The notes under the pieces are model-generated. The model was not told the origin of the DNA. It did no database searches and was given only the letters and a program-made list of their open reading frames with translations. Shown one piece after another: positions 51,185-59,996 of a stretch of DNA of 64,000 nucleotides. The stretch comes from Solimonas sp. SE-A11 (lineage in GTDB: Bacteria > Pseudomonadota > Gammaproteobacteria > Nevskiales > Nevskiaceae), in assembly GCF_030345715.1 (NCBI RefSeq), contig NZ_JAUASX010000003.1, positions 153,276 to 217,275 on the forward strand. The letters are read 5' to 3'. The position numbers were made by a program, and so were the translations under genes. The stretch's first letter is position 1, and each line of letters starts with the position of its first letter.

Positions 51185-52066
51185 ATGAAATGGCGCGGCG
51201 GTCAGCGTAGCGACAACGTGGTGGACGTGCGCGGCTCCGGCCGTCGCGGCTTCGGCGGCGGGGGAGGTGGCGGCAAGCTCGGCCTCGGCGGCATCGCCAT
51301 CGTCGTGGTGCTGAGCCTGCTGCTGGGCAAGAACCCGCTGGAGATGTTGGGCCTGGTTTCGCAGGTGACCGAGGGCATGAGCCCACCGGCGCAGCAGCAG
51401 GGTGTGCCGCCACCCGCCAATGACGAGGGCGCCGACTTCGTGCGCGCCATCCTGGGCGAGACCGAGGCGGTCTGGGGCGAAATCTTCCAGCAGTCCGGGC
51501 TCCAGTACGAGCAGCCCAGGCTGATCCTGTTCTCCGGCGGCGTGGATTCCGCCTGCGGCAGCGCCACCTCCGCCTCCGGCCCGTTCTACTGCCCGGGCGA
51601 CCATCAGGTCTACCTGGACATGTCCTTCTTCCGGGACATGCAGCAGCGCCTGGGCGGCGGCGGCGACTTCGCCTATGCCTATGTCATCGCCCACGAGGTG
51701 GGCCATCACGTGCAGACGCTGCTCGGCGTCAGTGCCAAGGTCAACGAGGCGCGCCGCCGCGGCCAGAACGTGCAGGGTGATGGCGGCCTGCTGGTGCGCC
51801 AGGAACTGCAGGCGGACTGCCTCGCCGGCGTCTGGGCCAACCGTTCGGAAAAGAAGCTGCAATGGCTGGAGAGTGGCGACGTCGAGGAGGCCCTGAACAC
51901 CGCCACCGCGATCGGCGACGACCGCCTGCAGAAGCAGTCGCAGGGCCACGTGGTGCCCGACGCGTTCAGCCACGGCACCTCGGAGCAGCGCGTGCGCTGG
52001 TTCCGCGCCGGTTTCGAGTCGGGCGACCCCAACGCCTGCGACACCTTCAAGGCCGGCCGTCTCTAG
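51185..52066 (+). CDS. Neutral zinc metallopeptidase, YpfJ family
   Basis: A 293-residue membrane-anchored metallopeptidase-like protein. A Gly-rich cytoplasmic leader precedes one membrane segment (residues about 33-50). The zinc motif HEVGHH is at residues 170-175, with the downstream RQELQADCLAGVWAN providing the third ligand Glu/Asp. FYCPGDHQVYLD and SHGTSEQRVRWF are further family blocks. A GGAGGGATC ribosome-binding site precedes the ATG at 51185. Its substrate is unknown. Its end overlaps the convergent transporter gene by 4 bp. Confidence 0.92.
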   Translation: MKWRGGQRSDNVVDVRGSGRRGFGGGGGGGKLGLGGIAIVVVLSLLLGKNPLEMLGLVSQVTEGMSPPAQQQGVPPPANDEGADFVRAILGETEAVWGEIFQQSGLQYEQPRLILFSGGVDSACGSATSASGPFYCPGDHQVYLDMSFFRDMQQRLGGGGDFAYAYVIAHEVGHHVQTLLGVSAKVNEARRRGQNVQGDGGLLVRQELQADCLAGVWANRSEKKLQWLESGDVEEALNTATAIGDDRLQKQSQGHVVPDAFSHGTSEQRVRWFRAGFESGDPNACDTFKAGRL

Positions 52067-53319
52067 GCAGCCGGCCCTGCTTCTGGCGTAGTGTCTTCGG
52101 TCGTCGGTGCAATTAGTTCCAGGGCCGCTGGCGTGGTGCGCACCATCGGCTGGAAGGGCGTATGGGCCTCGGGCCCCTGCGGCGAGATCCACAGGCGCCA
52201 GGCTGCATAGGTGGCCAGCAGGCCCAGCATCAAGGCGAAGTGCAGCATCAGTGCGGTCGGCCCCAGCCATTCCATGAGTAGGCCGGCCAGGAAGGGTCCC
52301 AGCACCGCGCCCGCGCCATGCAGCAGCAACAGGCTGCCGGCGCCGCGCAACAGGTCCTCGGGGCGCAGGCGGTCGTTGGTCAGCGCGATGCTGACCGGAT
52401 AGATCGCAAAGGCCAGGCCGCCGAACAGGAACATGCCGCCCAGCAGTAGTAGCGAGCGCTCCAGCGGCAGCAGGAACAGGCCCAGCGCCGTGGCGGCGGA
52501 GGCCAGGGTCAGAAGGAACAGGACGCGTCGGCGATCTCCGCCGCGGTCCGACCAGCGGCCGATGGGCAATTGCAGTAGCGCACCGCCCAGGATCGCGGCG
52601 CTCATGAAGGCGGCGACGCCACTGCCCTGGAAACCCAGTTGCTGGGCGGCCGCCGGACCCATGCCCCAGAACGCGCTGAGTGCCAGCCCCGAGCCCACGG
52701 CACCGGCGATGCCCACGGGCGCGAGTGTGTAGAGCGCCCGCAGGCTCAGGTGCGGAGCCTGCGTGACGGTGGGCTGTGCCACCGAGGTCAGTGCCACCGG
52801 CACCAGCGATAGCGACAGCAGCATCGCCGCCACGCCAAACAGTTCGAAGCCTTGTACCGGGTATAGCGCCAGCAGCGTCTGGCCGGCGGCCAGGCCGCCG
52901 AAGTTGACGGCCATGTAGCCGGCGAATACCTGGCCGCGCGTGGACGGTTCGGCCTGCGCGTTGAGCCAGCTTTCCACGACCATGTACAGGCCGACCAGGC
53001 AGATGCCGGTCAGCAGGCGCAGCAGCAGCCAGGCCAGCGGATGCACCAGCAGGCCCTGCAGCAGGGCTGCGCTGGAGGCCAGCGCGGCGAAGATCGCGAA
53101 CGCGCGGATGTGTCCGACGCGCGTGATGATGCGCGGATTGACGAAGGTGCCGAGCAGGAAGCCAGCGAAGTAAGCCGACATCATCAGGCCGATGGTGCGG
53201 CCCGACCAGCCTTCGGCGGCGCTGCGCACGCCCAGCAGCGTGCCGAACAGGCCGTTGCCAGCCAGCAGCAGGGCAACCCCGAACAGCAGCGACGAGATCG
53301 GCAACAGGCGCTTCATCAT
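52063..53319 (-). CDS. ycaD: MFS transporter, YcaD-like, linked to glucosylglycerol synthesis
   Basis: A 418-residue major facilitator with about 12 hydrophobic segments. The N-terminal half has the ESWLN motif (VVESWLNAQAEPSTRG) typical of YcaD-type transporters. In Stenotrophomonas and Pseudomonas a ycaD gene lies next to ggpPS; the same arrangement is seen here (73-bp gap), so a role in glucosylglycerol movement is plausible. The start at 53319 (Met-Met-Lys) is preferred over a more distant TTG. The 3' end overlaps the metallopeptidase gene by 4 bp. Confidence 0.85.
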   Translation of the reverse strand: MMKRLLPISSLLFGVALLLAGNGLFGTLLGVRSAAEGWSGRTIGLMMSAYFAGFLLGTFVNPRIITRVGHIRAFAIFAALASSAALLQGLLVHPLAWLLLRLLTGICLVGLYMVVESWLNAQAEPSTRGQVFAGYMAVNFGGLAAGQTLLALYPVQGFELFGVAAMLLSLSLVPVALTSVAQPTVTQAPHLSLRALYTLAPVGIAGAVGSGLALSAFWGMGPAAAQQLGFQGSGVAAFMSAAILGGALLQLPIGRWSDRGGDRRRVLFLLTLASAATALGLFLLPLERSLLLLGGMFLFGGLAFAIYPVSIALTNDRLRPEDLLRGAGSLLLLHGAGAVLGPFLAGLLMEWLGPTALMLHFALMLGLLATYAAWRLWISPQGPEAHTPFQPMVRTTPAALELIAPTTEDTTPEAGPAA

Positions 53320-53392
53320 GCGAGGGCGTGGCAAGCGATGCAGGCCTGTTCAGACCTTGGCGAGCCGCCGGGGTTCCGATGCCGTGCCTGGC

Positions 53393-55660
53393 TTAGCCTT
53401 TGATGCTGCGTGCTGCCGGCTTGCGCGCGGGCTGCGGGGACTTCGCGTGGGTGGCGGCAAGGAAATCGTCGCCCCAGCGACGCACGTCGTAGTGGCTGAC
53501 GATGTCGAAGAGCTGGCGCATGCGCGCGCCAGCTTCGGCACGGCCCATGTTGAGACCCAGGTAGCAGGCGTTCTTCAGGTCCATCACGTCGTGCGGATTG
53601 GTCAGGATGGCGCCCTTGAGTTCCGCCGCGGCGCCGGCGAACTCGGACAGCACCAGCACACCGCGGCCCTTGCTCAGGCCTTGCGTGGCGATGTACTCCT
53701 TCGCCACCAGGTTCAGGCCGTCGCGCAGCGGCGTGATCCACATCAGGTCCGCCATGGCGTAGTAGGCCACCACGTCGTCGAAGGGCAGGGCGCGGAAGAA
53801 GAACTGCACCGGTGTCCAGCCCACGCGCGAGTAGTGGCCGTTGATGCGCCCAACTGCCTGCTCGATGCTGTGCTGCAGGTTGCGGTAGACCGTCATCTCC
53901 TTGGCGGCCGGCACGCAGACCGTGATCAGCGTGACCTTGCCCTGCAGTTCCGGATGCTCCTCCAGCAGCTTCTCGAAGGCCTGCAGCTTCTCCAGGGTGC
54001 CCTTGGTGTAGTCCAGACGCTCCACCGACAGGATCAGGCGACGCCCATTGAGCGACTGCCGCAGCTCGGCCATGCGCTTCTGCACCGGCGCCCGCGACAG
54101 GGCCTGCTCGATGCGGCCCAGGTCGGTGCCGACCGGGTGTGCGCCCAGGCGGATGCGTCGGTCGCCGACGTCAATGCAGGTGCTGTAGTTCTCCAGTCCC
54201 ACGGCGCAACCGTAGGTGATGAAGCGCGGGGCGCAGCTGCGCCGCTCGATGACCCGCACCGGGGCTGCGCCGCGCACCACGTCGACGAAGTTCTCCACCT
54301 GGCGCGGGATGTGGAAGCCCACGTAGTCGCATTGGAGCAGGCTGCCGACGATGGCGCGGCGCCAGGGGATCACGTTGAAGACGTCGGCGGAAGGGAAGTA
54401 GGTATGGTGGAAGAACGCGATCTTCAGGTCAGGGCGCAGCTCGCGCAGTGTGGCCGGCACCATCCACAGGTTGTAGTCGTGGATCCAGACCGTGGCGCCC
54501 TCGGCGGCCTCGGCCGCCGTGCGTTCGGCGAAGAGCCGGTTGATCTTCAGGAATACCTGCCAGTGGTCTTCGCGGAACTGGGCACGTTCCCAGAAGGTGT
54601 GCAGGGTTGGCCAGAACGCCTCCTTGGAGAACTGGCGGTAGAAGATGTCCACTTCCTGCTTGCTCAACGCCACCCGGGCGGCGGTGAGCCGCGGATAGCG
54701 CAGCGGATCGACGGTGCTCTGCGGCTCGAACGGCCCGCGCTTGGGGTCGTTGACGGCCCAGGCTACCCAGGCCCCGCGGCGCCCGTCGGCGAAAAAGCTC
54801 AGCAGGGTCGGCATGATGCCGTTGGGCGATTTGGGCATCACGCGCCGCAACTGGCCGTCCTCGACGATCTCGTCGTAGGGCATGCGGTGATAGACGATCA
54901 CCAGGTCGGAGCGTCCAGTCTCCGCAGGCGGGGCGGCGAGGGCGTCGATGCCGGCGCTGCCGATGAAGCCGAAGTACTCCAGGGCTTCCAGGATGCCGCC
55001 ACAGCCCCTGGAGTCGGCGTGCAGCACCCTGGCGTTGCCCTGCGTAGCCTGCAACAGCCAAGACTCCGAATCGCCCACGCAGACCCCCTTGAAGCCCTGC
55101 TGGAACATCGACAGGTCGTTGAGGGTGTCCCCAGCGACCAGCACGCGCTCCTGCGGGATGCCCAGGTGGTCGATCAGCCCCATGAGGGTGCTGCCCTTGT
55201 TGACCCCGCGAGGCAGCACGTCCAGGTACAGGTCGGCCGAATACAGCAGTTCGCAGCCGAGCTCGCCCACGGCTTGCTGCAGGCCATCGGTAATCGCGGC
55301 CTCGCCGCAGAAGTAGGAGCAGCGGCGTTCCTGCGGAACGTCCTGGCGCCGCAGGCCGAAATGCTCCAGCGAGGCCGCGACCACCTGGTCGCCGGGCCAC
55401 AGGGCGCCGATGCGGCTCTGCAGCGGCTCGACCGGCTGCAGGCTGTGGCCGTCCACCACCGTGGCGCCCACGTCGCAGACGATGTAGTCGGGCTTGGGCA
55501 GGGCGGGATCGGCCAGCAGTGGCAGGACCGAGTCCAGGCCGCGCCCGGTGACGTAGGCCAGCCGGATGTCCGGGTGGCGGGTGACGAGCTGGTACAGGCG
55601 CAGTCGATCCTCGGGGGTGCCGGCGAGGAAGGTGCCGTCCAGGTCCGTGGCAAGAAGCAT
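53393..55660 (-). CDS. ggpPS: Glucosylglycerol-phosphate synthase with N-terminal phosphatase (GgpPS)
   Basis: A 755-residue bifunctional enzyme making the compatible solute glucosylglycerol. Residues 1 to about 255 are a HAD phosphatase (motif I TDLDGT, Asp6 and Asp8; later VLVAGDTLND). Residues about 275-745 are a GT20 synthase whose entry segment reads VIVYHRMPYDE and SPNGIMPTLLSFF, diagnostic of glucosylglycerol-phosphate synthase rather than OtsA. The phosphatase-first order matches GgpPS of Stenotrophomonas/Azotobacter. The start at 55660 has GGGAG seven bases upstream; the Met at 55666 is too close to it. The AT-rich leader suggests salt-controlled expression. Confidence 0.88.
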   Translation of the reverse strand: MLLATDLDGTFLAGTPEDRLRLYQLVTRHPDIRLAYVTGRGLDSVLPLLADPALPKPDYIVCDVGATVVDGHSLQPVEPLQSRIGALWPGDQVVAASLEHFGLRRQDVPQERRCSYFCGEAAITDGLQQAVGELGCELLYSADLYLDVLPRGVNKGSTLMGLIDHLGIPQERVLVAGDTLNDLSMFQQGFKGVCVGDSESWLLQATQGNARVLHADSRGCGGILEALEYFGFIGSAGIDALAAPPAETGRSDLVIVYHRMPYDEIVEDGQLRRVMPKSPNGIMPTLLSFFADGRRGAWVAWAVNDPKRGPFEPQSTVDPLRYPRLTAARVALSKQEVDIFYRQFSKEAFWPTLHTFWERAQFREDHWQVFLKINRLFAERTAAEAAEGATVWIHDYNLWMVPATLRELRPDLKIAFFHHTYFPSADVFNVIPWRRAIVGSLLQCDYVGFHIPRQVENFVDVVRGAAPVRVIERRSCAPRFITYGCAVGLENYSTCIDVGDRRIRLGAHPVGTDLGRIEQALSRAPVQKRMAELRQSLNGRRLILSVERLDYTKGTLEKLQAFEKLLEEHPELQGKVTLITVCVPAAKEMTVYRNLQHSIEQAVGRINGHYSRVGWTPVQFFFRALPFDDVVAYYAMADLMWITPLRDGLNLVAKEYIATQGLSKGRGVLVLSEFAGAAAELKGAILTNPHDVMDLKNACYLGLNMGRAEAGARMRQLFDIVSHYDVRRWGDDFLAATHAKSPQPARKPAARSIKG

Positions 55661-55699
55661 GCGCATTCTCCCTGTAGTGTTTTCTAGGAATGGCGCACC

Positions 55700-56020
55700 G
55701 CCGTCTGACGGTACAAATGAACTCACATTTTATTCAAATAATGAAAATATTCAAATTTTTAATGAAAAAATCCGAAAAATTGACATTATTATGTCTATTA
55801 AAATTACTTGGACCTAACGATTCATGCAGATAAATATAAAGGATTCTTTTATTGAATTGAGATGAATTAATGTTTTAACAACAGCATTAAATTCTCTGCG
55901 AAATGGCTTTTATAAATTCATCGATCGACGCCAGTAAAGGCTACTGAATTCGGATATTGATTTCTTATTCATCGAAAAAAGTATGTGATTATTTATTTAA
56001 TAAATCTTCACGGCCGGGCA
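55700..56020. promoter_or_regulatory. Strongly AT-rich leader upstream of ggpPS
   Basis: About 320 bp of unusually AT-rich sequence in otherwise GC-rich DNA, between divergently placed ggpPS and the terminator of the glutathione peroxidase gene. It has many A and T tracts, a GACAT/ATGTC palindrome (55782-55795) and ATTTATT/AATAAAT near 55988-56002. No coding sequence is credible. It is probably the regulated promoter of ggpPS, or possibly a xenogeneic-silencer binding region. Confidence 0.65.
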
Positions 56021-56024
56021 CAAA

Positions 56025-56046
56025 AAAGGCCCCTTGCGGGGCCTTT
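56025..56046 (-). terminator. Terminator after the glutathione peroxidase gene
   Basis: AAAGGCCCC (56025-56033) pairs with GGGGCCTTT (56038-56046); the A run before it is the T tail on the minus strand. Confidence 0.88.
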
Positions 56047-56060
56047 AATCGTTCGCAGGC

Positions 56061-56537
56061 TCAGAGCAGCGCCGCGATGTCCTTCTCGATCTTCTCCGGC
56101 GTGTCCATCGAGCCGTAGCGCTTCACCACGTTGCCGCTCTTGTCGACCAGGAACTTGGTGAAGTTCCACTTGATGCCCTCGGTGCCGAGGATGCCGGGGG
56201 AGGCGGTCTTCAGGTACTTGTAGAGCGGGTGGGCGTTGTCGCCGTTGACGTCGATCTTGGCGAACAGCGGGAAGCTGACGTCATACGAGAGCGAGCAGAA
56301 GTTCTTGATCTCGTTCTCGTCGCCCGGCTCCTGGTGGCCGAACTGGTCGCAGGGGAAGCCCAGCACCGCCAAGCCCTTGTCCTTGTTGCGGCGGTAGACC
56401 TCTTCCAGGCCCTTGTACTGCGGCGTGAAGCCGCACTTGCTGGCCACGTTGACGATCAGCAGCACCTTGCCGCGGTAGGCGTCCAGCGACTGGCTCTGGC
56501 CGTCGATGGTCTTGGCTTCGAATCCGTACACACTCAT
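56061..56537 (-). CDS. Glutathione peroxidase (thioredoxin-fold peroxidase)
   Basis: A 158-residue peroxidase with Cys instead of selenocysteine. The peroxidatic Cys35 is in NVASKCGFTPQY; the conserved Gln lies in FPCDQFGHQEPG and the Trp/Asn in IKWNFTKFLVD. It is cytoplasmic, with no signal peptide. It reduces hydroperoxides, using thioredoxin or glutathione. Monocistronic with its own terminator; upstream lies the acyl-CoA dehydrogenase, 51 bp away on the same strand. Confidence 0.95.
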   Translation of the reverse strand: MSVYGFEAKTIDGQSQSLDAYRGKVLLIVNVASKCGFTPQYKGLEEVYRRNKDKGLAVLGFPCDQFGHQEPGDENEIKNFCSLSYDVSFPLFAKIDVNGDNAHPLYKYLKTASPGILGTEGIKWNFTKFLVDKSGNVVKRYGSMDTPEKIEKDIAALL

Positions 56538-56588
56538 CGTCGATCCCCTGTTCCTGTGAATGGAGCGCAGCCTAGGCCGCGCTTGGGT

Positions 56589-58331
56589 TCACTGCAAGCC
56601 GGCGACGTCGAACGCCATCAGCGGCGCCGCGCTCTGGCGCACATTGGCCAGCAGCGCCGGCACCTGCGACAGCATGCGGCCGGCGAAGAACTGCGCGGTG
56701 GCGCGCTTGGTGTCGGCGAACAGCTTGTCGCCGGTGGCGTCCGCGGCGCGGGTCATGCGCAGCCAGTTCCAGCCCAGGTAGGCCAGCGAGAAGGCACGCA
56801 GGAAGTCCACGCAGCCGAAGGCACCATCGTCCGGGCTGGTCTTGTAGGACTGCTGGATCCAGGCGGTGGTGCTCTCCAGTTCGTCGATGGCGGTGGCGAG
56901 CGGGCCGGCGATGAAGTCCGGGGCGCCAGCCAGGTCCTTGCGCACGGCTTCGAAGAAGCGCTTGGGCAGGCGGCCGCCGTTGAGCATCAACTTGCGGCGC
57001 ACCAGGTCCATCGCCTGGATGCCGTTGGTGCCTTCGTACAGGCACAGGATCTTGGAGTCGCGCACGATCTGCTCGATGCCGTGCTCCTTGATGAAGCCGT
57101 GGCCGCCGTAGACCTGGATCGCCATGGAGCCCAGCTCCACGGCGCTGTCGGTGCAGTAGGCCTTGACCAGCGGGGTGGCCAGCTCGACCCAATCCTGGGC
57201 CTCTTCGCGGGCGGCCGGGTCGGTGGCGTGGTGGCTGGCGTCCACGTGCAGGGCGGTCTCGTAGGCCAGCACGCGGGCGCCTTCGGTCACGGCCTTCATC
57301 TGCAGCAGCATGCGGCGCACGTCGGGGTGGTGGGCGATCACGTCGCCGCCGTTGAAGGCCTTGCCCTGCTTGCGGTCCAGCGCGTAGGCGATGGCGTTCT
57401 GGGTGGCCAGCTCGCACTGGCCCAGGCCCTGGTAGCCCACCATGATGCGCGCCAGGTTCATCATCACGAACATGTTCTGGATGCCGGTGTTCGGCGCGCC
57501 GATCATCCAGCCCTTGGCGTTCTCGAAGCTCATGGTGCAGGTGCAGGAGCCGTTGATGCCCATCTTGTGCTCGATGGACACGGCCTTGACCGGGTTGCGC
57601 TCACCCAGCGAGCCGTCGGCATTGACCAGGAACTTGGGCACCACGAAGGTCGACAGGCCCTTGATGCCCGGGGGCGAGTCCGGCAGGCGGGCGAGAGTGA
57701 AGTGGATGATGTTGTCCACCATCCCGTGCTCGCCGGAGGTGATGAAGATCTTGCTGCCTTCCAAAAGGTACGAGCCGTCGGCCTGCGGGGTGGCCTTGGT
57801 CTTGACCGCCGCCAGGTCGGAGCCGGCCTGCGGCTCGGTCATGCACATGGTGCCGGACCACTCGCCGGTGGCGAGCTTGGGCAGGTAGGTCTGCTTCTGC
57901 TCGTCGGTGCCGTTGGCGGCAATCGCCTCGAAGCAGCCCTGGGTCAGGCCCGGGTAGAGCGCGAAGGCCACGTTGGCTGAGCACAGCATCTCCTCGATCA
58001 CCTTGCCCAGCGTGTAGGGCAGGCCGGCGCCGCCGTATTCCTGGCTCTGCATGATGCCGATCCAGCCGGCCTCGGAATAGGACTTCCAGAACTCCTTGAA
58101 GCCGTCCGGCACCTTCACTTCGTGGTTGGCGTAGACGCAGCCCTGCTGGTCCGACTTGGCGTTCAGCGGCGCCAGCTCGTTCTGGATCAGCTTGGCCGCT
58201 TCCTCGATCAGCCCCCCCAGGGTCTCCGGGGTCGCGTCTTCCAGGCCCGGCAGCTGCGACAGCCGCTCGGCCTTCAGGACATTGTTGAGGACAAAGTTGA
58301 TTTCGCGCAGGGGGGCCTTATAGGTAGCCAT
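56589..58331 (-). CDS. Acyl-CoA dehydrogenase (long C-terminal type)
   Basis: A 580-residue flavoenzyme. It has the N-terminal helical and middle beta domains (CMTEPQAGSDLAAV, SKIFITSGEH) and the catalytic Glu region LYEGTNGIQAMDL. An additional C-terminal helical domain of about 120 residues (YLGWNWLRMTRAAD) makes it longer than the 380-residue classical enzymes, as in FadE5/DmdC-type dehydrogenases. It oxidises acyl-CoA to trans-2-enoyl-CoA, passing electrons to ETF. No beta-oxidation partner is adjacent; the catabolic block lies 30 kb away. Confidence 0.92.
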   Translation of the reverse strand: MATYKAPLREINFVLNNVLKAERLSQLPGLEDATPETLGGLIEEAAKLIQNELAPLNAKSDQQGCVYANHEVKVPDGFKEFWKSYSEAGWIGIMQSQEYGGAGLPYTLGKVIEEMLCSANVAFALYPGLTQGCFEAIAANGTDEQKQTYLPKLATGEWSGTMCMTEPQAGSDLAAVKTKATPQADGSYLLEGSKIFITSGEHGMVDNIIHFTLARLPDSPPGIKGLSTFVVPKFLVNADGSLGERNPVKAVSIEHKMGINGSCTCTMSFENAKGWMIGAPNTGIQNMFVMMNLARIMVGYQGLGQCELATQNAIAYALDRKQGKAFNGGDVIAHHPDVRRMLLQMKAVTEGARVLAYETALHVDASHHATDPAAREEAQDWVELATPLVKAYCTDSAVELGSMAIQVYGGHGFIKEHGIEQIVRDSKILCLYEGTNGIQAMDLVRRKLMLNGGRLPKRFFEAVRKDLAGAPDFIAGPLATAIDELESTTAWIQQSYKTSPDDGAFGCVDFLRAFSLAYLGWNWLRMTRAADATGDKLFADTKRATAQFFAGRMLSQVPALLANVRQSAAPLMAFDVAGLQ

Positions 58332-58475
58332 GGCAAGGTCCGGGGCAGGGTGGGGGAAATTTCAGGGCGGAAAGGCTAGCACAGCCGAAAGGGCCAGCCA
58401 TTGCAAAAGTTGCCATCAGAGCTTGCTAGAATTTGCGATTACCTCTGCGTTTGCTTCGACAACAGGTCCATAACA

Positions 58476-59483
58476 ATGAAAGTGCTGGTCACCGGCGCCG
58501 CCGGCTTCGTGGGTTTCCATTGCATCCAGCAGTTGCTGGAGCGGGGCGACGAGGTCCTGGGCTACGACAACCTCAACGACTACTACGACCCTGAGCTTAA
58601 AAAGGGGCGCCTGCAACAGCTCGAAGGGCGCCTGGGTTTCCGCTTCGTGCAGGCCGACCTGGCCGACATGGAGGCCATGCGCAAGGTCTTCGCCGACTGG
58701 CGGCCGGAGGTGGTGCTGAACCTGGCGGCCCAGGCCGGCGTCCGCTACTCGCTGCAGAATCCGCGGGCCTACGTCGATAGCAACCTGATCGGCTTCGTCA
58801 ACCTCCTGGAGTGCTGCCGGCACTACCCGGTGAAGCACCTGGTCTATGCCTCGTCCAGTTCCGTCTACGGCGCCAACACCAAGGTGCCGTTTTCGGTGTC
58901 GGATACGGTGGACCACCCGGTGAGCCTCTACGCCGCCACCAAGAAGTCCAACGAGGCGCTGGCGCATTCCTACAGCCACCTGTTCGGCATCCCCATGACG
59001 GGGCTGCGCTTTTTCACCGTCTACGGTCCCTGGGGCCGGCCGGACATGGCCTATTTCTCGTTCACCAAGGCCCTGTTCGAGGGCAAGCCGATCGACGTCT
59101 TCAACCATGGCGACATGGAGCGGGATTTCACCTACATCGACGACATCGTCACCGGCGTGATCCGCACCATGGACCACGTGCCGTCCGGCGACTCCTCCTG
59201 GACCGGCAATCCTCCGGTCCTGGGGCACAGCACGGCGCCCTACCGCCTCTACAACATCGGCAACCACTCACCGGTGAAGCTGATGCACTTCATCGAGGTT
59301 CTGGAAACCCTGACCGGGCGCGAGGCGAAAAAGAACTTCAAGCCCATGGCGCCGGGCGACGTCTATCGAACTTATGCGGACGTGGACGATCTGAAGCGCG
59401 ATGTGGGGTTCGAGCCCTCGACGCCGATCGAGGTGGGGTTGGCCCGGTTCGTGGCCTGGTACCGCGAGTACTACCGGGTCTGA
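58476..59483 (+). CDS. UDP-glucuronate 4-epimerase-like NAD-dependent epimerase
   Basis: A 335-residue extended-SDR epimerase. The cofactor motif GAAGFVG is at residues 7-13, and Tyr152 and Lys156 form the catalytic YxxxK in SLYAATKKSNE. The YDNLNDYYDPELKKGRL block is characteristic of UDP-glucuronate 4-epimerases that make UDP-galacturonate. The ATG at 58476 begins the conserved N-terminus. It is probably part of polysaccharide precursor supply, fitting the PglF-like gene at the right end. It ends 67 bp before yajC. Confidence 0.9.
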   Translation: MKVLVTGAAGFVGFHCIQQLLERGDEVLGYDNLNDYYDPELKKGRLQQLEGRLGFRFVQADLADMEAMRKVFADWRPEVVLNLAAQAGVRYSLQNPRAYVDSNLIGFVNLLECCRHYPVKHLVYASSSSVYGANTKVPFSVSDTVDHPVSLYAATKKSNEALAHSYSHLFGIPMTGLRFFTVYGPWGRPDMAYFSFTKALFEGKPIDVFNHGDMERDFTYIDDIVTGVIRTMDHVPSGDSSWTGNPPVLGHSTAPYRLYNIGNHSPVKLMHFIEVLETLTGREAKKNFKPMAPGDVYRTYADVDDLKRDVGFEPSTPIEVGLARFVAWYREYYRV

Positions 59484-59550
59484 TCCCGGGGCGGTCGTGG
59501 CATAATCCGCCGCTCGATTTTCAAGAATCATTCTAATTCCGGAGCTTTAC

Positions 59551-59883
59551 GTGTTGGATTTCTTCGTTTCGCCGGCGTACGCCCAGGCCGCCGCCCAGCC
59601 CCAGCCCAGCCTGGTGATGCAGTTCGCGCCGCTGATGATCCTGGTCGTGGTGTTCTACTTCCTGCTGATCCGTCCGCAGATGAAGCGCACCAAGGAACAC
59701 CGCCAGATGCTGGACAAGGTCGCCAAGGGTGACGAGGTGGTGGCCAGCGGCGGTCTCGCCGGGCGCGTCACCGGCATCGGCGAGGCCTACCTCACGGTGG
59801 AGATCGCCGACGGCGTCAACGTCAAGATCCAGAAGCAGGCCATCACCAGCGTGCTGCCCAAGGGCACCCTGAAGAACCTGTAA
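59551..59883 (+). CDS. yajC: Sec translocon accessory subunit YajC
   Basis: A 110-residue single-span membrane protein. The start is GTG with a GGAG ribosome-binding site. One membrane segment covers about residues 22-44 (LMILVVVFYFLLIRPQMKR), followed by the cytoplasmic GDEVVASGGLAGRVTGIGE domain. It associates with SecDF. It begins the yajC-secD-secF operon, here not linked to tgt/queA, which are 15 kb away. Confidence 0.95.
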   Translation: MLDFFVSPAYAQAAAQPQPSLVMQFAPLMILVVVFYFLLIRPQMKRTKEHRQMLDKVAKGDEVVASGGLAGRVTGIGEAYLTVEIADGVNVKIQKQAITSVLPKGTLKNL

Positions 59884-59919
59884 TCCATTGATTCCCCTCT
59901 GATTTCTGGAGGGGCTGAA

Positions 59920-59969
59920 GGCCTGCGGGGCGGATGCCCCGCAGGCCGTCCCCTGCATTCAAGCAGGGG
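59920..59969. other. Two consecutive perfect hairpins in the yajC-secD spacer
   Basis: GGCCTGCGGGGC (59920-59931) pairs with 59936-59947 (12 bp, GGAT loop). CCCCTGC (59950-59956) pairs with GCAGGGG (59963-59969). No U tract follows. They may tune secD expression or transcript stability. Confidence 0.7.
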
Positions 59970-59996
59970 CCCCATATCCCTGGCGAGATCCGCCTC

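Noticed and set aside
53393-55660. Trehalose-6-phosphate synthase/phosphatase (OtsAB fusion)
   Set aside because: The phosphatase is N-terminal and the synthase entry motif is VIVYHRMPYDE/SPNGIMPTLL, as in glucosylglycerol-phosphate synthases.
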